Below are positions 1 to 5,255 of a DNA stretch of 10,424 nucleotides, piece after piece. Location of the stretch: positions 1 to 10,424 of the forward strand of contig JAUVTH010000033.1 in the NCBI GenBank assembly GCA_030601615.1, read 5' to 3'. The DNA is from Gemmatimonadota bacterium. GTDB lineage: Bacteria; Gemmatimonadota; Gemmatimonadetes; Palauibacterales; Palauibacteraceae. A program made the position numbers and the translations under genes. The notes beneath the pieces were generated by a model. That model was not told the DNA's origin and searched no databases. It saw nothing but the letters and a program-made list of their open reading frames with translations. Position 1 is the stretch's first letter. Each line of letters begins with the position of its first letter.

Positions 1-579
1 AACCTGGCACCGATCATCTTCAGCCTGGCGATCCTCTTCGTGTACCTGTTCATGGCGGCGCAGTACGAGAGCTGGATGATCCCGCTCGCCGTGCTGATGG
101 GTGTGCCGATGGCGATCCTGGGCGCACTGCTGTTCACCGGCTTGCGGAGCCTGGACAACAACATCTACACGCAGATCGGACTGGTCCTGTTGATCGGGCT
201 GTCGGCCAAGACGGCCATCCTGATCGTGGAGTTTGCCAAGCAGCAACGAGAAGAAGGGAAGGACTATGTCGAAGCGGCGGTTACGGCGGCGCACCTGCGT
301 TTCCGTCCCATCCTGATGACGGCCATCTCCTTCATCCTCGGTGTGATCCCGCTGGTGGTCGCCTCGGGCGCGGGCGCCGCGAGCCGGGTCTCGCTCGGTA
401 CGGCTGTGCTCGGCGGAATGCTCATCGCCACGGCGAGTGGCGTGTTTATGATCCCCGTGTTTTACGTGGTGATTCAGGGCACGGTGGAGCGTTTCGGGGC
501 GAAGAAGGGAGCGAAGGCAGATGGTTCTCCGGCCCCTGACGTTGGGGGAGGATCGCCACTGGCAGACGAGCCTGCCTGA
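1..579 (+). CDS. RND efflux transporter (HAE1/AcrB-like), C-terminal 192 residues
   Basis: Inner-membrane proton-driven drug/solute exporter of the RND superfamily. Only the C-terminal end is present; the reading frame is open from base 1, so the start lies upstream. Typical family stretches are visible: MAAQYESW (18-25), NNIYTQIG followed by GLSAKTAIL (66-74), and RFRPILMT (100-107) followed by ILGVIPLVVASGAGAASR. The Lys at residue 70 in GLSAK corresponds to the proton-relay lysine of AcrB (Lys940), and the RPILMT segment is the TM11 signature, so this end of the relay is intact. The last transmembrane helix is about 140-160. It is followed by a polar Gly/Ala/Pro-rich cytosolic tail (165-192) that is unlikely to be functionally constrained. 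Substrate cannot be told from this part; HAE1-type (multidrug) fits better than heavy-metal CusA-type. A membrane-fusion partner would be expected upstream, outside the window. Confidence 0.95.
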   Translation, partial: NLAPIIFSLAILFVYLFMAAQYESWMIPLAVLMGVPMAILGALLFTGLRSLDNNIYTQIGLVLLIGLSAKTAILIVEFAKQQREEGKDYVEAAVTAAHLRFRPILMTAISFILGVIPLVVASGAGAASRVSLGTAVLGGMLIATASGVFMIPVFYVVIQGTVERFGAKKGAKADGSPAPDVGGGSPLADEPA

Positions 580-595
580 CAGCAACTCGGGCCGA

Positions 596-623
596 AACGG
601 CCCGGATTCGCGTCCGGGCCGTT
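596..623. terminator. Bidirectional terminator-like hairpin between convergent genes
   Basis: Perfect 11-bp stem AACGGCCCGGA / TCCGGGCCGTT with a 6-nt loop (TTCGCG). It sits 16 nt after the stop of the RND gene and 28 nt after the stop of the CopC-CopD gene on the other strand. The stem is very GC-rich but neither side has a proper T-run (CCTTCAA on the + strand), so termination may be weak or factor-assisted. The position between two converging 3' ends is the main support for a shared terminator. Confidence 0.6.
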
Positions 624-651
624 CCTTCAAGGGCGAGCTGTAACCTGATGA

Positions 652-1989
652 CTAATGTCCAGCGGGCGGCGAAACCCGCGCCAGCCACGCGGCCACCATG
701 ACGACTGCCAGCATGACGATCGTCTCGAGGCGTACCATCCGCCGCAAGGCCCGGCCGTCTCGTTCCTCCTCCAGATGCGGCATGACGCGGAATCTGTGGT
801 AGGCGCCGAATCCCACGAGAATCAGAAATCCCGCCCACTTCACGAGCAGGCCCCGACCGTATGGTGTGCTCGTGTATGCACCCAGGTCGTCCACGAACTG
901 AAACGACTGCACGACTCCCGAGGCGGCGATCAGCACGACCGCGAACAGGGCGGCCGCCGATACCGACCGGGCCACCACGGGGAATCGCCATCCGTCGGAC
1001 CCATCCGTCGGCGCATCCGGGGCGAGGACCAGCAGAAGCAGGCCACCAAGCCAGATCGCGGCGGCGCTCTGGTGAACGGCGTTGGCCGGAATCGTGAGCC
1101 ACGGGGAGATCGCCGCGGTGTGCCCCGAGGCGGCTCCGACCACGAGCGCGACGAGCGCGCTCACCGCCGCTGCTCGCCCGCTGCGTCGGAAACTGAAGAG
1201 CGCCCCCGCGATGAGCGCCAGTTGAAGAGTCGCCACGAGACCCGAGCGCGAGCCGAGCGCGGCCTGGACCCCGGCGAACCCCGTGCCGGATGGCACCACC
1301 TGCCTCACCCAGCTCACCAGGTCCACGGCCAGAAGACCCAGGGCTGCCCACCCGAGAGCGAGGCAAAACGTCCGGATCCGGGGTTCCTGCAGGAGCGGAA
1401 GAGCGCCGCAGAACCACAGCAGCCCCGCGAACCCTAGCAGACAGGCGAGGCCGAGTCCGGCGATGAGAGCGGCCCCGAGCGCCGGCTGCTGCGTGGTCGT
1501 ATCGATCGATGTGCCGGGGTCCGTTTCGAGCCTCGCGTTCGTGGCCGCGGAATCATTGGGGAGCCGTCCGTCACCTTGCGGTGCGCCCGCCAGCGTGAAG
1601 CGAAACTCGCCGTCGACCGGGTGACCGTCCGCCGACACCGTTCTCCAGCGGACGAGGTGCACTCCCTGCTCGAGGGGAGGCGTGTCGGCGACGAGGATCT
1701 TCAGGTCGGCCTCCGGCGACGACACATCCAGGCTGACCGAATCACCGGACGGATAGGTGAGGACGACGACACTGAGCGCGTCGTTCACCGGACCGCTGAA
1801 CCGGAGTTCGAATCGCTCTGGAGGCGCGGACAGGACCTCGTCCGCCGCCGGCACAGACGACTCCAGACGCGTATGAACGGCCGCGTAGGCCAGCGTACCC
1901 GCGAGCGCCACGAGCGCGACGATCGACGCTGCCATGCGCGAGGTTCTCAGTCGGGCGAACATGCCAGCGCGTACGTTTTTGACGGACAT
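652..1989 (-). CDS. CopC-CopD fusion, copper resistance/uptake protein (YcnJ-like)
   Basis: A 445-residue membrane protein joining a periplasmic CopC copper-binding domain to a CopD membrane domain, as in YcnJ-type proteins; the family binds copper outside the membrane and moves it across. Start ATG at 1989 was chosen because CAGGAA lies 5 nt upstream and the signal peptide follows at once (hydrophobic 19-37). CopC domain: about 39-135, beginning HTRLESSVPAAD and ending at the signature SADGHPVDGEF; likely ligands are His39, Asp121 and His123. After a polar linker (136-168) come about eight membrane segments (near 172-200, 207-229, 250-266, 273-289, 302-323, 337-360, 381-396, 420-437), with CopD-type histidines in ASGH (290) and NAVHQ (306) and the TPYGRGLLVKW motif. 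The frame stays open for 300 codons upstream of this start, but that extension overlaps the divergent lipoprotein gene and is rejected. No copper regulator is visible nearby. Confidence 0.92.
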   Translation of the reverse strand: MSVKNVRAGMFARLRTSRMAASIVALVALAGTLAYAAVHTRLESSVPAADEVLSAPPERFELRFSGPVNDALSVVVLTYPSGDSVSLDVSSPEADLKILVADTPPLEQGVHLVRWRTVSADGHPVDGEFRFTLAGAPQGDGRLPNDSAATNARLETDPGTSIDTTTQQPALGAALIAGLGLACLLGFAGLLWFCGALPLLQEPRIRTFCLALGWAALGLLAVDLVSWVRQVVPSGTGFAGVQAALGSRSGLVATLQLALIAGALFSFRRSGRAAAVSALVALVVGAASGHTAAISPWLTIPANAVHQSAAAIWLGGLLLLVLAPDAPTDGSDGWRFPVVARSVSAAALFAVVLIAASGVVQSFQFVDDLGAYTSTPYGRGLLVKWAGFLILVGFGAYHRFRVMPHLEEERDGRALRRMVRLETIVMLAVVMVAAWLARVSPPAGH

Positions 1990-2229
1990 ACACGTTCCTG
2001 TTCTGTGGCCGTAAGCCTTGTTTCCGGCCGTCCATGCTAGTGTATGAGCCGCGACGACGGCAAACCGGCCCGGGCACCGCACGGGAACGATCGACGTTAC
2101 CTCGGTTATGTAGGAGCCTGTCCGAGTAATGGGGTGCGGCCGCGCACAGGGGGTATACGCGTGTTCAGCGCAGGAACGACCGTCGGCAGCGAGGCTATCC
2201 AAATAGTAGACGTGAACAGGAGGTACCAG
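1990..2229. promoter_or_regulatory. Divergent intergenic region (CopC-CopD / LVIVD lipoprotein)
   Basis: 240 bp separate the starts of two divergent genes, so both promoters must lie here. For the minus-strand gene a possible -10 is TACACT (complement of 2039-2044), but no good -35 is found at 17 nt. For the plus-strand gene only the strong ribosome binding site is clear. I saw no long palindrome that would be an obvious operator; the short palindrome GTATAC near 2153 is too common to mean much. No small gene is supported here. Confidence 0.35.
2218..2223 (+). promoter_or_regulatory. Shine-Dalgarno AGGAGG setting the GTG start of the lipoprotein gene
   Basis: AGGAGG with a 6-nt spacer before GTG at 2230. 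It decides the start over an in-frame ATG at 2044, which would place 62 extra residues before the lipoprotein signal peptide. Confidence 0.75.
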
Positions 2230-3693
2230 GTGACGCTGACCCTTCGCACGGTTCTTCGGCGACGAATTCGCCGGGCCGCGTGCGGTGTGGCGGTGCTCGC
2301 TGCGCTCGGCCTGGCGGCGTGCAGCGACTCCGGCATACCCGTCGAGCCCAACGACGGCCCGCCGATCGTGACACTCGATGTCACGGGAGGTGCCTCCAGC
2401 GCCCGCCAGGGCGAAGTGCTCAACTTCGATGTGTCGGTGGCGGACGACCAGGGTCAGCCGGTGGTGGATCCTACGGTCACATGGAAGGTGGAGCCCGGCT
2501 TCGCGGGCCTCATCACGGCCGGTGGTGAGTTCGTCGGCTACGCGGTCGGCCCTGCGCAGGTGATAGCCGAGTCCGGCGTCGTCGCCGACACGGCGAACGT
2601 GAGCATCACGAGCCGAAACGCACCGTCCGGCTCGTTTCAGACCGAGTGGAACGAGAAGATCGAGACCCGCTTCACGTCCGATCACTGGGAGCACGGAGAT
2701 GCCGCCTACACCGGGACTTGGGGGGGCGTGTGCCGCATTTCGGTACCCGGCGGACAGTGCGGCGACGCCCTTTTCGTGTGGGACATCTCGGTGCGAAACG
2801 CGCCCGTATTGATCGATTCCGTCAAGGTGGATGCCCGGACGGTCAACGACGTGAAGGTCAGCGCCGACGGTAGCCTGGCGATCATCACGCACGAGGGCTC
2901 GAACGACCTACAGAACGGAATCACGCTCCTCGACCTTGCCGACCCGCATCATCCGACCGTGATTACCCGATTTGCGCCGCTAGATCTGACGCCCGGCATC
3001 CACAACGTGTGGATCGACGGAGACCATGCGTACATCGTGGTGGACGGCTCCGGGCCGAGCGCCGGTCTGCGGGTGCTGGACATCTCGAACTCGGCCGATC
3101 CGCAGATCGTTGCGTCGTTCTACGGCGGAGGGAGCTTACTGCACGACGTGTACGTGCGCGACGGCCTCGCGTTTCTCTCTCATTGGGAATCCGGACTGAT
3201 CATCCTCGACGTCGGAAACGGCGTAGCAGGTGGGTCTCCCACAAACCCCGTCGAGGTGAGCCGCGTGGTGATTCCGGGCTACCGGGTCCACAACGCCTGG
3301 TACTGGCCGGCGTCCGGTTACGTGTTCCTCGGCGACGAGATCGGCGTTCCCGGCAAGGTGCTCGTCATCGACGTGAACGATCTGGCGAATCCGAATCAGG
3401 TGGCGAGCTTCACGGTAGCCGGCGCGGCACCCCACAACTTCTGGGTCGATGAAGTCTCGGAGATCGCGTACTTCTCGTGGTACGAGAACGGACTCCACGC
3501 GGTGGATGTGTCCGGACGCCTCCTGGGGGAGCTCGACAGGCAGGCGCGGCAGGTGGCCAGCGTCCAGTATGACGTGGGCGGGGCCTGCGTCTCCGATTCC
3601 GGGACGTGCACATGGGCTCCTCAGATGCACGACGGGTATCTTTACGTGTCGGACATGAACAGCGGCCTTTGGGTACTTCGGCCGACGTTTTGA
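2230..3693 (+). CDS. Secreted lipoprotein with Ig-like domain and LVIVD beta-propeller
   Basis: A 487-residue lipoprotein of unknown role. The N-terminus has arginines (6-15), a hydrophobic stretch and the lipobox LAAC with Cys31, so it should be lipidated and anchored in a membrane facing the periplasm or outside. Residues about 45-128 look like a bacterial Ig-like (Big) domain: VTLDVTGGASSARQGEVLNF and then TVTWKVEPG. Residues about 145-487 form repeats of the LVIVD type, each with a strand such as LFVWDIS (181), ITLLDLA (231), LRVLDIS (280), LIILDVG (323), VLVIDVN (377) and LHAVDVS (422), often followed by a 'P.IVASF'-like strand; six or seven propeller blades are likely. Five blades begin with His-Asn/Asp (258, 305, 354, 402, 467). 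Cys168/Cys177 and Cys453/Cys460 could form disulfides. GTG start set by AGGAGG. No enzyme motif is seen; such propellers usually bind ligands or proteins. A run of seven G occurs at 2720-2726. Confidence 0.9.
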   Translation: MTLTLRTVLRRRIRRAACGVAVLAALGLAACSDSGIPVEPNDGPPIVTLDVTGGASSARQGEVLNFDVSVADDQGQPVVDPTVTWKVEPGFAGLITAGGEFVGYAVGPAQVIAESGVVADTANVSITSRNAPSGSFQTEWNEKIETRFTSDHWEHGDAAYTGTWGGVCRISVPGGQCGDALFVWDISVRNAPVLIDSVKVDARTVNDVKVSADGSLAIITHEGSNDLQNGITLLDLADPHHPTVITRFAPLDLTPGIHNVWIDGDHAYIVVDGSGPSAGLRVLDISNSADPQIVASFYGGGSLLHDVYVRDGLAFLSHWESGLIILDVGNGVAGGSPTNPVEVSRVVIPGYRVHNAWYWPASGYVFLGDEIGVPGKVLVIDVNDLANPNQVASFTVAGAAPHNFWVDEVSEIAYFSWYENGLHAVDVSGRLLGELDRQARQVASVQYDVGGACVSDSGTCTWAPQMHDGYLYVSDMNSGLWVLRPTF

Positions 3694-3810
3694 GGCGAAT
3701 CCGTACGGACGGCCGTTGCGGAGCGACTGCACGTGGCGTTGCGGCTCACCGACGAGGCCATCCGCATCGACCGCCTTCCGCCTTCGTCCCCGGTCGGGGC
3801 GAGTGAAGCC

Positions 3811-3974
3811 GGTGTACCGTCTTAAGAGTCTGGTAGTCACCGAGAGCGTCGAGACGCCCGCCCCGGCAAGGCGCGGCGACGAAGGCGTAGCAACGCTACT
3901 TCGAGGAGCCGTAACGCTGCCGGGCGGAGTGGATCGGCGTTCGAATGACAGCGGAGTTCTTGAGACGGTACACC
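3811..3974. repeat. 164-nt imperfect inverted repeat / long hairpin (MITE-like or structured RNA)
   Basis: The two ends, 3811-3827 (GGTGTACCGTCTTAAGA) and 3958-3974 (TCTTGAGACGGTACACC), are inverted copies with one mismatch in 17. Similarity ends sharply outside them but continues inward in blocks: GTCA near 3836-3839 against TGAC near 3946-3949, CCGCCCCGGCA near 3858-3868 against TGCCGGGCGG near 3918-3927, and a central GTAGC-AAC-GCTAC hairpin (3887-3899). The whole block can fold as one long hairpin. Many differences between the arms are G-U pairs in the + strand transcript. There is no coding gene inside and no clear target-site duplication. It begins 117 nt after the lipoprotein stop, and its right end includes the last base of the DUF302 stop codon. 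Candidates are a small non-autonomous mobile element (MITE/REP-like) or a 3' structured RNA; I cannot choose between them. Confidence 0.7.
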
Positions 3975-4369
3975 TAAACTGCCTGAAGCGCCCGCTCGAG
4001 CCTCGCCTGCGCCTCGTCAGCCATGCCCCGGATGACCGGAAGGTCAACGATGTCCATCCTGGCGTGCGGCCGCACGAACGCGATCTCCGTTCCACCCTCG
4101 ATCGCGGCCACCACCACGTTGCAGGGCAGCATGAGGCCGATATTGTCGTCCGCGGACAGGGCCTGGTGCGCGAGCGCCGGGTTGCAGGCGCCAAGGATGA
4201 CGTACGGGCGGAAGTCCACTCCGATCTTCGTCTTCAGGGTCTCGTCGACGTCGATGCGAGTCAGCACCCCGAAGCCTTCCTCCTTGAGGGCAGCGGTGAC
4301 CCTGTCCACTGCCTCCCCGAACTCGACGCCGGACAGGGTGCGGTGCATGCTGTATTCGGTATTCTTCAT
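3974..4369 (-). CDS. DUF302 family protein
   Basis: A 131-residue soluble protein that is nearly all DUF302 domain; the biochemical role of this family is not established. Family marks are clear: EEGFGVLTRIDVDETLKTKIG (31-50), PYVILGACNPALAHQAL (55-71) and IGLMLPCNVVVA (77-88), with conserved Cys62 and Cys83 as possible metal or redox residues. No signal peptide or membrane segment is seen, so it is probably cytoplasmic. The ATG at 4369 was chosen because GGAGAG lies just upstream and the domain starts at once; a longer frame to 4468 adds 33 residues with no family resemblance. The gene is divergent from rlpA over 147 bp. Its stop codon abuts the inverted-repeat element on its 3' side, with one base shared. 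DUF302 genes often lie near sulfur or metal genes, but nothing here proves such a link. Confidence 0.9.
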   Translation of the reverse strand: MKNTEYSMHRTLSGVEFGEAVDRVTAALKEEGFGVLTRIDVDETLKTKIGVDFRPYVILGACNPALAHQALSADDNIGLMLPCNVVVAAIEGGTEIAFVRPHARMDIVDLPVIRGMADEAQARLERALQAV

Positions 4370-4516
4370 CGCTCTCTCCATGCGGTGGTTGGGGCCCGTC
4401 GATGCCGTGTGGCGCCCTGTCACATCCTGGGGGACCGGGAGGGAGGACGCAATCGTACATTCGTTCACGGTCGATCTGTCTCCCGCTCAACGCCGTGCGG
4501 CCGTAGTTTGAAACCC
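4370..4516. promoter_or_regulatory. Divergent intergenic region (DUF302 / rlpA)
   Basis: 147 bp that must hold promoters for both genes. On the minus strand a possible -10 is TACGAT (complement of 4452-4457) without a convincing -35. The DUF302 ribosome binding site (GGAGAG on the minus strand) is the complement of 4374-4379. On the plus strand see the TAGTTT box at 4504-4509. No clear operator palindrome was seen. Confidence 0.35.
4504..4509 (+). promoter_or_regulatory. Possible leaderless -10 box (TANNNT) of rlpA
   Basis: TAGTTT fits the TANNNT pattern of extended leaderless promoters and ends 7 nt before the rlpA ATG, which puts transcription start at or beside the start codon. No Shine-Dalgarno sequence occurs in the 20 nt upstream of that ATG, unlike the other genes of the window. 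No good -35 hexamer is present, so confidence is low. Confidence 0.3.
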
Positions 4517-5131
4517 ATGCGATCATCCTTTCTCGTGCGACTGGCAGTTGTCGCAGCTTCCCCGTTGTGGTCCGCGTGCGGCGGATCCACGCCTCCTCCG
4601 ATGACGAGCGTGGACAGCGAGTGGTCGCAGGAGGGGGTCGCGTCGTGGTATGGCCCGGGTTTCGACGGGAAGCGCACGGCCTCGGGGGAAGTCTACGACA
4701 TGGAGGACATGACGGCGGCTCACCAGCGACTGCCGTTCGGCACCCGGGTACGTGTGGACAACCTGGACAACGGTCGCCGGACCGAGGTGCGGATCAACGA
4801 CCGTGGTCCGTTCGTCGACGACCGCATCATCGATCTGTCGCGCGCCGCGGCACGGGAGATCGAGATGCTGGGTCAGGGAACCGCCCGTGTCCGGATCACC
4901 GTTCTCCAGATGTCGGAGATGCTGCAATGCAGCCTGGTCCAGGTCGGGGCTTTCTCCATCCTGGACAACGCAGGGGAGGTGGAGCGGAGGTATCGTGACC
5001 GTGGCCTCCCCGTGATCGCGCGACGGGGCCCGGACGGGCTAACGCGTGTGTATCTGGGCCCATACGACGATCTGGAGAAAGCGGAGAGGGCGCGCGACCG
5101 CTATGATGGCATTCTCCGGGCATGTGAATGA
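4517..5131 (+). CDS. rlpA: RlpA-like septal lytic transglycosylase lipoprotein with SPOR domain
   Basis: RlpA cleaves peptidoglycan strands lacking stem peptides at the division septum, and its SPOR domain binds such strands. The 204-residue protein has a short signal peptide ending PLWSAC with Cys21. The lipobox is irregular, with Trp at -3 where Leu is usual, so lipidation is likely but not certain. Double-psi beta-barrel domain, about 39-130: GVASWYGPGFDGKRTASGE, TAAHQRLPFGTRVRV, then VRINDRGPF and IIDLSRAAA. The residues expected to be catalytic are all present: Glu58, His69 and Asp95. The SPOR domain covers about 138-202 (SLVQVGAFS, then LTRVYLGPYDDLEKAE). The protein is shorter than proteobacterial RlpA because the linker between the two domains is almost absent. 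The start was chosen by the signal peptide; a frame open back to 3716 overlaps the DUF302 gene and is not real. It is followed after 124 bp by the large membrane protein on the same strand. Confidence 0.93.
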   Translation: MRSSFLVRLAVVAASPLWSACGGSTPPPMTSVDSEWSQEGVASWYGPGFDGKRTASGEVYDMEDMTAAHQRLPFGTRVRVDNLDNGRRTEVRINDRGPFVDDRIIDLSRAAAREIEMLGQGTARVRITVLQMSEMLQCSLVQVGAFSILDNAGEVERRYRDRGLPVIARRGPDGLTRVYLGPYDDLEKAERARDRYDGILRACE

Positions 5132-5244
5132 AATCGTCGGTCGCCGGAGGTCCGAGAGAAACTCGAACGGCCGCGACGGGTATGCACTGGCACAGAGCTA
5201 GAGGGGCTGAATCTACTCCGGTCGCGAGACGCTTCCGGACCCAC

Positions 5245-5250
5245 GGAGGA
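5245..5250 (+). promoter_or_regulatory. Shine-Dalgarno GGAGGA deciding between two overlapping ATGs
   Basis: GGAGGA lies 5 nt before the ATG at 5256 and directly touches another ATG at 5251. The spacing and the signal peptide frame select 5256. Confidence 0.7.
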
Positions 5251-5255
5251 ATGAT

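Noticed and set aside
655..1437. 260-codon open frame on the plus strand
   Set aside because: Antisense to the CopC-CopD gene, Arg/Gln/His-rich composition typical of GC-rich shadow frames, no family resemblance.
2720..2726. G7 tract in the lipoprotein gene as a phase-variation switch
   Set aside because: Short, within a Trp-Gly-Gly stretch of high-GC coding DNA; seven bases alone is weak evidence and the frame is intact.
1990..2892. Upstream extension of the CopC-CopD frame by 301 codons on the minus strand
   Set aside because: It runs through the well-supported divergent lipoprotein gene, puts the signal peptide in mid-protein and ignores a good ribosome binding site at 1995-2000.
3811..3980. 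Integron attC site as explanation for the long hairpin
   Set aside because: The right end reads GTTTAGG on the minus strand, which breaks the GTTRRRY core, and no matching RYYYAAC lies at the left end; no integrase or cassette array is present.
3805..3982. Target-site duplication around the inverted-repeat element
   Set aside because: Left flank (AAGCC) and right flank (TAAAC) do not match, so a simple recent insertion cannot be shown.
3136..4194. 352-codon open frame on the minus strand across the intergenic hairpin
   Set aside because: Overlaps the lipoprotein and DUF302 genes in other frames and has low-complexity Arg/Ser composition.
1..4369. RND pump, CopC-CopD and DUF302 as one copper-resistance cluster
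   Set aside because: The RND part looks HAE1-like rather than CusA-like, the genes are on different strands with a terminator between, and no copper regulator or Cu-ATPase is seen.
3716..4516. N-terminal extension of rlpA by about 267 codons
   Set aside because: It would overlap the DUF302 gene entirely and hide the lipoprotein signal peptide.
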